Origin: Plantago major
Lineage: Eukaryota > Streptophyta > Magnoliopsida > Lamiales > Plantaginaceae
Direction: 5' to 3'
Assembly: GCA_026545765.1 (NCBI GenBank)
Contig: CM048840.1
Location: 89,928,877-89,992,876, forward strand
Length of the DNA: 64,000 nucleotides
Part shown: positions 45,279 through 55,237 of the stretch, piece after piece
How positions within the stretch are numbered: position 1 is the stretch's first letter
Layout: each line of letters begins with the position of its first letter
Position numbers and translations under genes: made by a program
The notes under the pieces: generated by a model
Database searches by the model: none
The model's input: the letters and a program-made list of their open reading frames with translations, nothing else
What the model was told of the DNA's origin: nothing

Positions 45279-45987
45279 CTTGGATTATTCATTGATTTTT
45301 ATCAGTAAGATTATTGGTATTGATTTTCTCCATTGCTTTCTTCTTGCAATACATTCTTTATCTTATCGATTGAGTTGTATGTTATTGCATGCGAGTTTAT
45401 CATCTATGTTTCATATGATTTTTACCATGAATCTCTGTGTGCAATCATCAATTATAAGTAGCTAAACACCATTTGAATACAGTAGTATGTGAAGATTATG
45501 CATATTCATTCTAGGGTTTATCAAATCACTCAGATAGGTTAGTCTCGTATAAATTCTATGTAAAAACCTTCAATTCGATAAGTCCGTATTAAATTCTCTA
45601 AATTGTTCATGTTTAAGGATCGTGAATTGACGACTCACGATTTATCTAGTATAATATTTTCTAAGAACAATTGGTTGAATCGAATTGATTGTTTTGCTGT
45701 ACAACAACCATGTGACAAATATGAGTGTTATCCCTAGTTCGAATTAGCATAATTGGATCTCGCTACTGTATTCATCTTTCTCTCATTGTTAATCGTAATC
45801 TTAGCTTTAGTTAAACTAGTTAGAAGTATAACCAATCCATCAACTAAACTGTTACTCGCAAGTATCTGTTTACTCTCACTGCTACATAGCTTAATTAATT
45901 CCCTAGAGATCGATCACGAGTTAGGCTTTAGTCTGCAACTACAGCTTATTCTCTAATTACTTTTTAGAGTATAATTTGAGCTTATCA
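45274..45987 (+). repeat. GYP-C 3' LTR, right part
   Basis: Resumes the LTR exactly where SIRE-C interrupted it and follows the 5' LTR to GAGCTTATCA. A small insertion relative to the 5' LTR lies near 45820. Confidence 0.9.
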
Positions 45988-45992
45988 TCGGA
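45988..45992. repeat. Target site duplication of GYP-C, right copy
   Basis: TCGGA, identical to 22108-22112. Confidence 0.9.
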
Positions 45993-47269
45993 CTTGCGGG
46001 GGCATAGGGTCGGACCTCCGGGTCGGACTGTATGGTCTTGGACTCTTAGACAACTTGGGACACCTTATGATTCGTTCCAAAAGCGTTTATGACGGATTCG
46101 ACATATTTTCGTATCAACATATGTCCACCTAGTTTCCAAGTATCTTAGAAGAAGATAGTTGTGGAACTATGGTTAAAAGTGGAGCAAACAGCTTGTTTCT
46201 TGGTCCAATCCGTCCCTCGTAAGCAGAAAAAGGTGTGATCCGTGCTTCTTGTAGTCCTTAACTTAATCTCTCTCTCCCCCCCCCCCCATTTTTTTGTTTG
46301 TTGCAGTATGAGGATGGAGGCTCGGAAATGCAACAAAAGTGAGGAAAAAAGGGGTATTTGTATGCGAGATCAAGTGTAGGCATGGAGAATTTAGGAGTCG
46401 TACCTTTGGTGGGTTAAGGGATGATCCAAAAATGGATATCCAAACGGACGAGGGTCCGTGTGATGATGGGTTGAATCATCCTTCCTTGTAAAAAGGATAG
46501 GGTTTGTATCAACCTGATTGGGATGGTTCGAAGAGGGACATCCGAACGGACGAGGGTCCGTGTGATTGTGAGGTACATCATCCTTCTTTGTAAAAAGGAT
46601 AGGGTTTGTATCAACCTGGTTGGGATGGTCCGAAGAGGGACATCCAAATGGATGAGGGTCCGTGTGATGGTGAGTTAAATCATCCTTCCTTGTAAGAAGG
46701 ATAGGGCTTGTATCAACCTCATTGGGATGGTCCGAAGAGGAACATCCGAACGGATGAGGCTCCGTGTGATGGTGAGTTAAATCATCCTTCCTTGTCAGAA
46801 GGATAGGGTTTGTATCAACCTAATTGGGATTGTCCGAAGAGGGACATCCGAACGGACGAGGGTCCGTGTGATGGTGAGTTAAATCATCCTTCCTTGTAAG
46901 AAGGATAGGGTTTGTATCAACCTGATTGGGATGGGCCGAAGAGGGACATCCGAACGGACGAGGGTCTATGTGATCGTGAGGTACATCATCCCTCCTATAA
47001 AAGAATAAGGATCCAAGGAAGAGGATGGACCATCCATTCCGAAGGTTGAGTGGTGTCCTTTTCCCGAGAGTGGTGAAGTTTGTTGTAGTTTTTTGTCATC
47101 GTAAGGTAAATTATTTGTACCAATCCGTCATTCTACTTGGTACTGTGGTAGTATGCAATTGGATGAATTTTGATCTACGATTGAGATTTAATCCCGAAAA
47201 ATGGCGACGGTTGGGCTTCCCGATTTAACCTTCTACAAATAGGGGGTTGACTGCTATCACTTTCACATT
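45993..47269 (+). other. U1: LTR-like segment of unknown element
   Basis: GC-richer DNA with many TCGGAC/GTCCGA words, a 102-bp tandem repeat (46420-46990), and a TATA-like CTACAAATAG at 47233-47242 ahead of an apparent leader. This looks like the U3 region and promoter of an LTR, but no matching second LTR is in the window, so the assignment is tentative. A C-run lies at 46276-46286. Confidence 0.45.
46420..46990. repeat. 102-bp tandem repeat, about 5.5 copies
   Basis: The word GACGAGGGTCCG (or GATGAG variants) recurs at 46447, 46549, 46651, 46753, 46855 and 46957, each exactly 102 bases apart. Each unit also has CGGAC-GAGG-GTCCG, a 5-bp stem, and AAGGATAGGGTTTGTATCAACC. Confidence 0.95.
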
Positions 47270-48388
47270 TCTAGAGAGAGAATTTTTCGAGTTTTAGTGC
47301 ATCCGAAGCATATTTGAGCAATCCGAAGCGAGTGAGAAGAAGTCCGTAGCAAGTTATCCGAGCAAAGTCAGCTGCCTTCAATCCAATCATCCGAGTTCAA
47401 GTAAGTTCCCTTTCCTCTTCCATTTCTTCCAAGCGTTTTATGCTTTGTTCATTTTTCAAAATGTTGCACGTTCGGACATATGTACGTTTGTTGTACTCCG
47501 TATTGGCTACAAGTAGTTATAACGTAGTTTGCTTCGGATATGCTGAGTAGTTAGGTTTAACACCGTACTGACTTTATACTAACTCTGAGCTAACCGCGTC
47601 CGTCGGAGTCGTTCCTGCTCCTTCGATCATAGATTGTCTAATTTTAATCTATGTAAATGGCCTCTCGGACTGCAATCTTAAAACTCATAACACTGCCTTT
47701 TCATTCCCTAGGATGTCCGAGAGTGATAGTCAACACCGATCCGAAGCTAAGGGATATGCTTCTGAAGCGTTGTCCTAGAGAGCTCCGAGGAGATTGATGT
47801 CGGCGGTATGGAGGATTTACAAGAGCTGGATCGTTCTCCTCATCTGCATCGGGAAGAGCCCGAGGTAAGCTCTCTACTCCGGTTAGTTATTCCGGGTTCA
47901 AGGTATCCGGATGGTCAGGATTACCCGGAAGTCTCTAATGTGCAGGGCGTCGGTGCTGTGCATGAGACGACTTCTCGGACCATAGGGAGTCTCCGTACGC
48001 ACCGTGCTAGGAAGGAGACCGAACTCCTGGTAGAGATTCGATCTTTCGTACGAAACTTAGGTTATAATTTGAGGACTAACCCTAACTGAGTGCTATTTGT
48101 TCTGAATCTACAGGAGCCGAACATCGAGGAAGTGCAAGATACTTCTGAGGCACCGCTCGAGCTGGGAATGTTTAAAGAAGGTGTTGAAAATAGGGTTCAC
48201 ATTGCTGCCCCCCTTCGGACGGTAGTGGAGTTGAGCTCGTTGTCCGTGGAGGAAAAAGAGGAGGAGAATGCTGAAGAGGAGGAGGGTAGCCTTGATAGTG
48301 TCGGTTCTGAGGAGGATGAGGAGGAAGAGATAATTTCTCCTCATGTATTCCGGAGGGAGTCATCCGGAAAAGCAGGTCCGAGTCACCG
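47270..48388 (+). pseudogene. U1: unidentified intron-bearing coding remnant
   Basis: After a leader, CAA/GTAAGT at 47401 and TTCCCTAG ending at 47711 outline a 5'UTR intron, with an ATG directly after at 47713 (MSESDSQHRSEAKGYAS) that stops at 47778. Coding-like stretches follow: MEDLQELDRSPHLHREEPE from 47808 with a donor-like GTAAGC, a Thr/Arg/Glu-rich part to 48086, and after a possible acceptor at 48112 an acidic stretch (EEKEEENAEEEEG) to 48416. I do not recognise the product. Its place after an LTR-like promoter could fit an upstream ORF of an Ogre/Tat-type element. It ends where TAT-A sequence begins. Confidence 0.4.
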
Positions 48389-49010
48389 TCGGCCTTCTCA
48401 TTCCATTCCCTGTTGAATCGTTCCAGCGTGAATGCTTCAAAGTGCTCAACATCCTTCTTAAGGAGTTCTAAGTACTTGATCATGTTGGGTCCTTTAGCGG
48501 TGAAAGACCCGAAAAACTGGGACTCGACGAGCTGAGAGTCTGTATAAGCTTTGATTAGCTTCACTTGAAGAGACCTCACCATTCTAAGCAAGTAAGGAGT
48601 GCCTCGTACTCGGCCTCGTTGTTTGTCACCTTAACGTTGAGGGTGATGGCGTATTCCAGCTTAGCGCCTTTAGGGCTCTCGAGGAGAATTCTTATTCCTC
48701 CAAGTCTTCCAGTAGAGGATCCGTCCACTTGTAGTGTCCAACATCCCTTGCCTTCCAGCTTAGTCTCCTTCGTGAGAGTGGGAATCTCCGCGTCTTCCTT
48801 AGTGTTTTCCTGCCTGGTGACCCCTGCCTGCTTCTTGACGGAAGATGCAGGTGTTGAAATGTTAGCTATTTCATCCAGAAGAAAACATGTGCCTCACTCT
48901 AAGGGTGTCATCCATGGGTTCCTGATACTTAGCCCAGAGTTGGACATCATCACAGAACATCTCTTCAGGCTCTTTCTCCTTGGTTTTCTCCTCTTCCGGG
49001 ATAGCTTCCT
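48389..49010 (-). pseudogene. TAT-A second RNase H, truncated
   Basis: Archaeal-type RNase H appended after the usual one. Visible motifs: VDGSSTGRLGGIRILLESP and YAITLNVKVTNNEAEYEALL near 48735-48600, a frame change near 48590, then AYTDSQLVESQFFGSF and ERFNREWNEKAD to about 48389. The sequence then leaves the family abruptly. The preceding 200 bases are a Glu/Lys-rich linker. Confidence 0.8.
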
Positions 49011-50300
49011 CTAAGTGAGCATCACGTAGCTCATGTCTCCTTGCGGACTATTGGTCCCTTCTTCAGTTTCTTCGGGGTAATCTACCAGGAAGTCGGCGAG
49101 GACTTGAGCCTTCTTGGCTGAAGGAGCCTGGTATCCAATATCGTACTCACTTAATTCGCTCGCCCATTTAGATAAACGTCCCGACTGATCTGGCTTACCA
49201 AGGACATGCTTGAGTGGTTCATTGGTGAGGACCACAATTTGATGAGATTTGAAGTAAGGCTTCAGTTGTTGAGCAGTGTAGACTAGTGCGAAGGCTAGCT
49301 TCTCAATCTTGACATACCTAGCTTCGGCGTCCATGAGGGCCTTGCTTAGGTAGTAGACTGGCATGTGGTCATTCCCTTGAATCCGCACCAATACCGAACT
49401 CATGACTTCGACATTGGCTGCTAGGTAGAGGTAGAGAGGTTCACCTTCTACTGGTTTGGACAAGAGCGGAGGAGATAGCCCTTAAGGTTATCCAAGGCCT
49501 CTTCGCATTCGTTTGTCCACTCGAACTTGTCTCTTTTCCTTAGGATCATAAAGAAGGGTAGGTTCTTCTCGGCAGACTTGGAGATGAAGTGGCTTAGAGC
49601 CATTACTCTCCCGAGGAGCGTCTGTACTTCATTAACTGTCTTCGGCTGTGGTAGGTCCAGGATTGCCTTTATTTTTTCTGGGTTGGTGCTGATGCCTCTT
49701 TCCATGACCATGTATCCAAGGAACTTTCCTCCCTTCACACCAAACGTGCACTACTCGGGGTTGAACTTCATTCTGTACTTCCTAAGGATGGAAAAGCAAG
49801 TGTTTAGATGCTCTACATGCTGCTCCTCAGTTTTGTTTTTTACAAGCATGTCGTCCACAAAGACTTCCATAGTGTTGCCTAGCTGTTCCCTGAACATCTT
49901 GTTCACCAATCGTTGGTAAGTAGCACCCGCGTTCTTGAGGCCGAACGGCATGACTTTGAAACAGTAGACTCCTCCTGCTGCGAAGAAGGCCGTCTTTTTT
50001 ACATCCTCTTGAGCCATTCTGATTTGATAGAAGTCTTGATAAGCATCCATGAAGCTTAGGAGTGCATCCCGCGGTGGAGTCTACTAACTGGTCAATGCGG
50101 GGCAAAGGATAAGGATCCTATGGACAAAACTTGTAGAGCCTAGTGAAGTCATTGTACATTCTCCACTTCCCCGGAGCTTTCTCGACAAGGACCACATTAC
50201 AGATCCAATCAGAGTATCTACTTCTTCGATGTGTCCTGCCTTCATTAACCTTTCTACTTCTCCTGCTATGATAGCATCTTAAACAGGCCCAAAGTCCTTC
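49011..50300 (-). pseudogene. TAT-A reverse transcriptase and RNase H, broken
   Basis: The RT entry VKHIRQKRKDFGP is near 50320-50285. A frame-scrambled part follows (50280-50060) that covers the fingers. From 50050: MDAYQDFYQIRMAQED, TAFFAAGGVYCFKVMPFGLKNAGATYQ and the catalytic FVDDMLVKN. After a stop at 49749, [19 protein letters not shown] and [18 protein letters not shown], then RNase H (VLVRIQGNDHMPVYYLSKAL, LKPYFKSHQIVVLTNEPL, LSEYDIGYQ) to 49011. These are Ty3/gypsy Tat-type motifs. Frame breaks prevent a product. Confidence 0.85.
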
Positions 50301-51484
50301 CTCTTTTGTCGGATATGTTTTACCGTAGGATCCATGTTCAGACGGTTAACTGCGATCCTTGGGTCTATCCCCTTAAGGTCGTCAGTGCACCAGGCGAAGA
50401 CATCACGGTTGTCCCGAAGGCAGGTGATGAGCTTCATCTCTACCTCAGCGCTCATCTCTGTTCCGATCCGGGTTATCTTCTCTGGATCTCCCCCAATTAA
50501 TTGAACTTCCTTTAAGGCCTCATGAGGCTCTATCCTTGCAGCCTTGGGAAACTTCTCTTTGAATGCTCCAGCCCCAATCTCTTCTCTTACTGGAGTAAGA
50601 GGCACAGGGGCAGGACTCCCAGGTCTTTTGGTGACCGAAAGAACGGGTGCTGAGGCTCCTCTTGTTGACATGATGTAACACTCCCATGCTTCTCTAATAT
50701 TACCTACTTCTTCTCCCACCCCGTTAGGAGTAGGGAACTTCACCCTATTGTGTAGGGGAGATGCGATTGCTTTGAACTGGTTAAGTCCTGGGCGTCCCAT
50801 GATTACATTATAGTTGAACACGTTGTCGACCACCACGAAGAGAATCGTTTCTGTCACTCTTGCCGGGAAGGTTCCCATAGAGACTTGTAAAGGTAAACTT
50901 CCAATGGGGCGAACTATAGAGCCCCTGAATCCTACTAAGGAGGTGTAGACTCGCCCGTATTGAATATTGCCCAAGTGCATCTATTCCACAGTTCTCAGGG
51001 AGATGATGTTGGAGGAACTCCCTGTGTCAACAAGTACTTTGTTGACTCTATAACTGGCGATGACTAGAGAGACGACCAAAGGAACATCAGGGTCTTTAAG
51101 GTCTCCTCCACCAGACGTTGGTGGGGGAATTTCACTATCATCGAAAGTGATGGCATTTTTTCCCTTCAGAGTCGGTGGAGCATAGGCCATATCATTGGTT
51201 CTCAGATGTTGCGCGGTCCTTTCCCTTGCATTTCGGCTATCCCCTTTAGCTGGGCCCCCTGCTATAGCGTTGATAACCCCACTATAGGGAAGGTGCTCCA
51301 TTTCCACATCTTCAGGGTACCAGCGGTACCTTTGGGCATGTTGGGGTGGAATTTCTGCAGGAGGTGGTGGTAAGGATCCTGTCGGAGGTTCCGAGCCACG
51401 CTCCTCCCTTCTTCGTTCTTTCCTCTGGTGCCTGGAGGGCTCTTCTTCATACACTGGTTCTTTCAAGTTTCCGCTTCTTATCAA
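50301..51484 (-). pseudogene. TAT-A gag end and protease
   Basis: A charged, Pro-rich gag end (RYRWYPEDVEMEHLPYSG, INAIAGG) leads into a retropepsin: PLVVSLVIASYRVNKVLVDTGSSSNI (catalytic DTG at about 51030), a stop at 50983, then FRGSIVRPIGSLPLQVSMG and NYNVIMGRPGLN in the next frame to 50279. The Tat pattern NVIMGRPGLN is typical. A single stop between the two halves would truncate it. Confidence 0.8.
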
Positions 51485-51855
51485 CCCTTCTATTTATGTT
51501 TTCAACTGTATGCAATCTTCAGTTGAATGGCCTTTGTGCTTGTGAAACCTACAATATTCCTTCGAAGCTTTGTTCTTCTGACTGCTCCTCATAGGTTTCG
51601 GCCATTGTATGTCCATGTTTTTCTCAACAATAGAGGCCAAGGTATCGGATCTGGGTCTATTGAGGCGAGTATACTCGGCATATCTTCTTGGAGGGGTCCT
51701 ATCCCTACGGAACTCCCTCTTATCTCTAAATTACTTCTTTTGTTCGAACTTTCCAGTTCGAGGTAGGGGTTCCTGTTTCAGTGGTTCTTTCCCCTTTTCT
51801 GGCCCCGGCTCTTACTGGAACACTTCTTCGGTACTCCTCACCGTACAAGACTCCT

Positions 51856-53040
51856 TCATAGATATCTTCCGTGTATTTTCGGTTGTGATTTATTCATGGA
51901 AAGGTTCCTTCTGAGATCGTCGTTGTAAGTGTTAGCATATAGGTGTCGGACCCGCTCTTTGATGCTGTGAGGTTTGACCTGGAGTACTTCGGTATTGAAG
52001 CGGTCAAGGAAGGTTCTAAGATCCTCGTTCTCTTTCTGGATTATGCCTGCCAAGTGCTCCACTGATCTCTTCTGCTTTTTTTGCTTTTTCAAACCTTTTT
52101 AGGAAGAGGGAGGCAATATCCGCATAAGACTTGATGGAGCCATTGGGCAGAGAGGTCCACCAATCCATGGCCTCTCCAAAGAGAGTACTGGAGAAGTTAG
52201 GAGCCTTCATGTTGTCATTCAGGCCGTTGGTCTCCATCTTGCTCTCATACATAGTAAGGTACCCCACTGGACAAGTATCTCCATAATAGTGCTCAAGATT
52301 TAGGATAGTGGAGTCAGGGCGCTTCCATTCCCTTCTTATCTCACCACATAAAGGGTTGGGATCTCTAAGAGTCACCTTCTCATATGCCTTCACCATCTTG
52401 CTCAAAGTAGCAATTTGAGTTTCCAAGGCCTTTTGCTGGACATAAATTTGTTCGGTGGTTAGCCTCTCGCCCGTCCTTGGGTTGATTGCCACATCTGGAG
52501 GAAGAACATCAATGGGAACTATTGAGATGCTTTCCGCCACGTGGTCCGTTGCCCCAGGCTGAAGGGCCACTCTTCGACTAATTCCAACTTCATCTGCTCG
52601 GAGTCTCCCCGGACTTCTTTCCCGGTGTTCGTGAGAAGCAGTGGCTCTCCTATTGAGAAGGTTCCTTAGGTCCTCCGGTTAAGCTGGTTCCCCTAACCTT
52701 TGTTAGATTGGACGATGCTCATTCCTTGATTGTGCAGGTTCAGCTTGTCTTGGATTTGCCAAAGGAGGAGTAGGTTGAGGAGGCTGGAGGTTGTTTGATC
52801 TGAAGAAACCTTGAATAGTGGTTAGTAAGAGGCCAAAATGGTTCTCGCTCATCCCAAACTCTCTTGGGTTAACAATCTGCCCATTTAGAAGAGTACGTTT
52901 CTCCCTGGAGGAGGACCATGTGTTCCTGACGGAGGAACTTTTCCTTCAACCCCGGGTACTTGAGTCATTATTGGAGGATCAGCGGCTCTTTCCTCCTCCG
53001 AAGAGAGGCTAGCAGTGTGGCCATCGCTCGAATAGTCCAT
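51856..53040 (-). pseudogene. TAT-A gag, broken
   Basis: The probable start at 53040 (MDYSSDGHTASLSSEEE) begins a low-complexity N-terminus that is interrupted. The conserved part is open in 52570-52016: INPRTGERLTTEQIYVQQ, LNLEHYYGDTCPVGYLTMYE, NDNMKAPNFSSTLFGEAMDW, TSLPNGSIKSYADIASLFL. After a frame change near 52085, the usual gag end continues in 52092-51856 (QKENEDLRTFLDRFNTEVLQV). The 51855-51485 stretch is a degraded gag tail without a readable zinc knuckle. Confidence 0.8.
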
Positions 53041-53193
53041 TGCGTCTCTTGAAGTGGCTCCGCCACTCTCGCTCTCCGAGTGGTCGGCCTACCTCTTTGC
53101 CTCGGGGCAGGCGTTCCAACTGTAGTAGTGTTGGTTCTTACAGATCTTCTTGGTCTTGCAATTTACCGAAGAGAACAAAACTTTTTGTAAAGA

Positions 53194-53214
53194 TTCACAC
53201 AGACGGCGACAAAA
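53194..53214 (-). other. TAT-A primer binding site region
   Basis: Reverse strand reads TGTCGCCGTCTGTGTGAATC, close to the TGGCGCCGTCTGTG site typical of Tat elements but with changes in the first bases. Confidence 0.6.
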
Positions 53215-53445
53215 TGTCGAGGCCAAAGTTCCCCGAATACTTAAATGAATTTCCCTTGTTCTCCTTCACCCTAAGTACCTAGACCACCTAGCTTGTAAGG
53301 ACAGAGAGTGGAAGCCCGTATGAACTGTCGTACTGATAAGAGGCGACGCGTGAGGACCTGCACAATAAACTTGGAGAGGGTGGTTAGAACCTTATACCCG
53401 GTTTGCGCGGTGTCAAACCGGAAGGAGACTTTACTTGCGAGAAAG
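53215..53445 (-). repeat. TAT-A 5' LTR, fragment
   Basis: About 230 bp upstream (in element sense, before) the PBS, ending where SIRE-D starts. No second copy is present to confirm it; assignment rests on position. Confidence 0.5.
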
Positions 53446-54197
53446 TGTTAGGAAATTTGTTAGATATTTTGTTAGAAATATCTGTTTAGATTTTGATCAG
53501 CAACATGATGACTTATCTTAGTCTCAGAAAGGTGATTAGTACTCTTGGTTCACTTGAACATTGTAAAAGAGGAAACCCACTAAGTATGATAGTCTAGCTA
53601 ATCTTGTATAGGATGTTAGGTCTCAAAATGTAAGTTTTATTTTATGAAGAGAAGACCAAGAAGAAGACATCCAAGCAGAACAAGTTCAACGACATTGAAG
53701 ATTTGAAGAAACTGCACAAGATTACTGAAATAGTTTTTCAGATACCTTGGCCAGATTTCTTGAAGACGCGAATGATTGCTAAACAAATCATGTCACAAGA
53801 GATATCTGAGAAGTCATGTGGTCCATCTGGAAAACAAGGAAAGTGTCCAGAGATATCTACACTCAGATACCTTGAGCTTTAAAACACATTTCTGATAAAG
53901 AAATATATATTGCAAACAAAGTTGTTTCAATAAAGGTGGTATCTGAAGTTAAAGGTAAGGACGTGCTAAAACTCAGAGAAAACTCATAAAGTTAAGTCTC
54001 TGATACAAAGCATAGTTCCGTTGGCACTACAGGACAAAAAGTATAGTACAATGCATTTAATGCACGGACATAGATGTCTGAACAAAAGCAACGGTACCTT
54101 CTGAAGAAGAAGACAAACTCACATGATTATACAGATATCAATAGTTTGAATTTGATTTAAGCCTAACGGATACTATTCAACGGCATTCAAATTCATC

Positions 54198-54208
54198 TAT
54201 AAATATCA
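54198..54208 (+). promoter_or_regulatory. SIRE-D LTR TATA box
   Basis: CTATAAATATC, conserved in every Sirevirus LTR here; transcription would begin about 30 bases downstream. Confidence 0.65.
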
Positions 54209-54599
54209 ACACTTAGACTGCTTGAGAAGACACACTGAACACCTTAGATACAACTGAACTTACATTGAATAATCTCATACAAGCTCTCTCAAGCAAACTA
54301 CTTTCTCTCAAGCTTTCTGTTGCGACCAAAGCTCTTGATCTTAAGTAGCACTAAAGTTCTAAGTGTCCTGATCCTAAACAAGCACAGCTATCTGTGAAAG
54401 AGTTGAATCAAAAGATCAAGTATCTGAGATTCATTCTCTTGAACATTTATCTGAGACTTGGGTCAGTAAAAAGAACAAGATACCATACATTGAAAAGTGT
54501 ATTAAGTATACTTGATTCACAGAGCTATTTGATTAACTGAGAAGTTAATAAAGAAGCTCATCTGACAACTCAAACCAAAACCAACACCATCACTGGCGT

Positions 54600-54748
54600 G
54601 GAGTACAGGAAGTACTTAGTTTGAGAAACTAAGGAATAACTCCAAGGTTATTGAGCACAAGAAGTACTTAGCTTGGGAAGCTAGGGAATAGCTCAAAAAG
54701 GTTTCTGAGTCTGAAGTACTTGGCTGTGAAAGCCGGGGAACAACTCAG
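54600..54748 (+). repeat. Three tandem covarying hairpins in SIRE-D leader
   Basis: Units 54600-54643, 54653-54694 and 54705-54748. Outer stems GGAGT/ACTCC, GAGC/GCTC, GAGT/ACTC; inner stems AGTTT/AAACT, TAGCTT/AAGCTA, GGCT/AGCC. Both arms change together between units. Confidence 0.75.
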
Positions 54749-55122
54749 GGGGAACATTTGGTTGGGAACCATTTGTTTAAGGAATCTTAGAATAGGATTT
54801 TTGTAAGGTGACCTCAATTATCTATTCTAGTGAATTCTAGGTCTTTGGAAGATCGAAGTGGATTAGTTGGAGGATTACGCCTCCTCCAGATACCACTATA
54901 CTTGCTGTGTTATTTACTTTTTTGTACTTACATTTCAGCAACACACACACACACTTTAATTGTTTCTGCACTTATCTATCTTAAGTCTTCCGCGCTCTAA
55001 ATCTAAGTATCAGATATCTACACAGATATCTGAGAAATAGTTTTTATCGACAAAAGTTTTAAAAGACTATTCACCCCCCCCCCCCTCTAGTCTGTTACTT
55101 TGCCGTTATCTGGACCAACAAG

Positions 55123-55134
55123 TGGTATCAGAGC
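55123..55134 (+). other. SIRE-D primer binding site
   Basis: TGGTATCAGAGC two bases after the LTR end; complementary to initiator tRNA-Met. Confidence 0.9.
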
Positions 55135-55237
55135 AGGAGGTTCACAAGCCTTCTGCACTGAACCTAGATCCCCAGATAGGTGAAGGAACTTTGACCATTT
55201 TCGAGGACTATTTAATTTGTGTGTTAAGTGTGCAGGA

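Larger units (their letters stand above)
22113..45987 (+). mobile_element. GYP-C: complete non-autonomous gypsy element, split by SIRE-C
   Basis: Both LTRs, tRNA-Asp-type PBS, gag, protease, accessory ORF, long 3' region and PPT are present, flanked by TCGGA. Without SIRE-C and its duplicated target it is about 8.45 kb. RT, RNase H and integrase are absent, and the spacing leaves no room for them, so it must have used enzymes from another element. It resembles large retrotransposon derivatives but keeps gag and protease. Confidence 0.9.
48389..53445 (-). mobile_element. TAT-A: truncated Tat-lineage gypsy element
   Basis: Minus-strand order: partial 5' LTR, PBS, gag, protease, RT, RNase H and a second (archaeal-type) RNase H. 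The last is the signature of the Tat lineage. Sequence stops inside the second RNase H at about 48389 where U1 coding sequence in the other orientation begins; integrase and 3' LTR are missing. The 5' LTR is cut by SIRE-D at 53446. Confidence 0.85.
53446..55120 (+). repeat. SIRE-D 5' LTR
   Basis: 1675 bp ending GGACCAACA before the PBS. The start shows three 12-bp tandem units each beginning TGTTAG (53446, 53458, 53470), so the boundary could be 53446 or 53458. It contains the TATA box, three leader hairpins, an AC-run (54943-54954) and a C-run (55074-55085). Confidence 0.85.

Noticed and set aside
46414..46647. A 34-residue repeat protein on the minus strand of the tandem repeat
   Set aside because: It follows from a unit length divisible by three; no start context, domain or independent support.
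46420..46990. Phased repeats as a CRISPR array
   Set aside because: Whole 102-bp units repeat, with no unique spacers, in a plant genome.
47025..47228. A 67-codon plus-strand ORF in U1
   Set aside because: Lies in the presumed U3 upstream of the TATA-like site and has no recognisable content.
52818..53282. Plus-strand ORFs opposite TAT-A gag start
   Set aside because: Antisense shadows of the gag N-terminus and primer site region.
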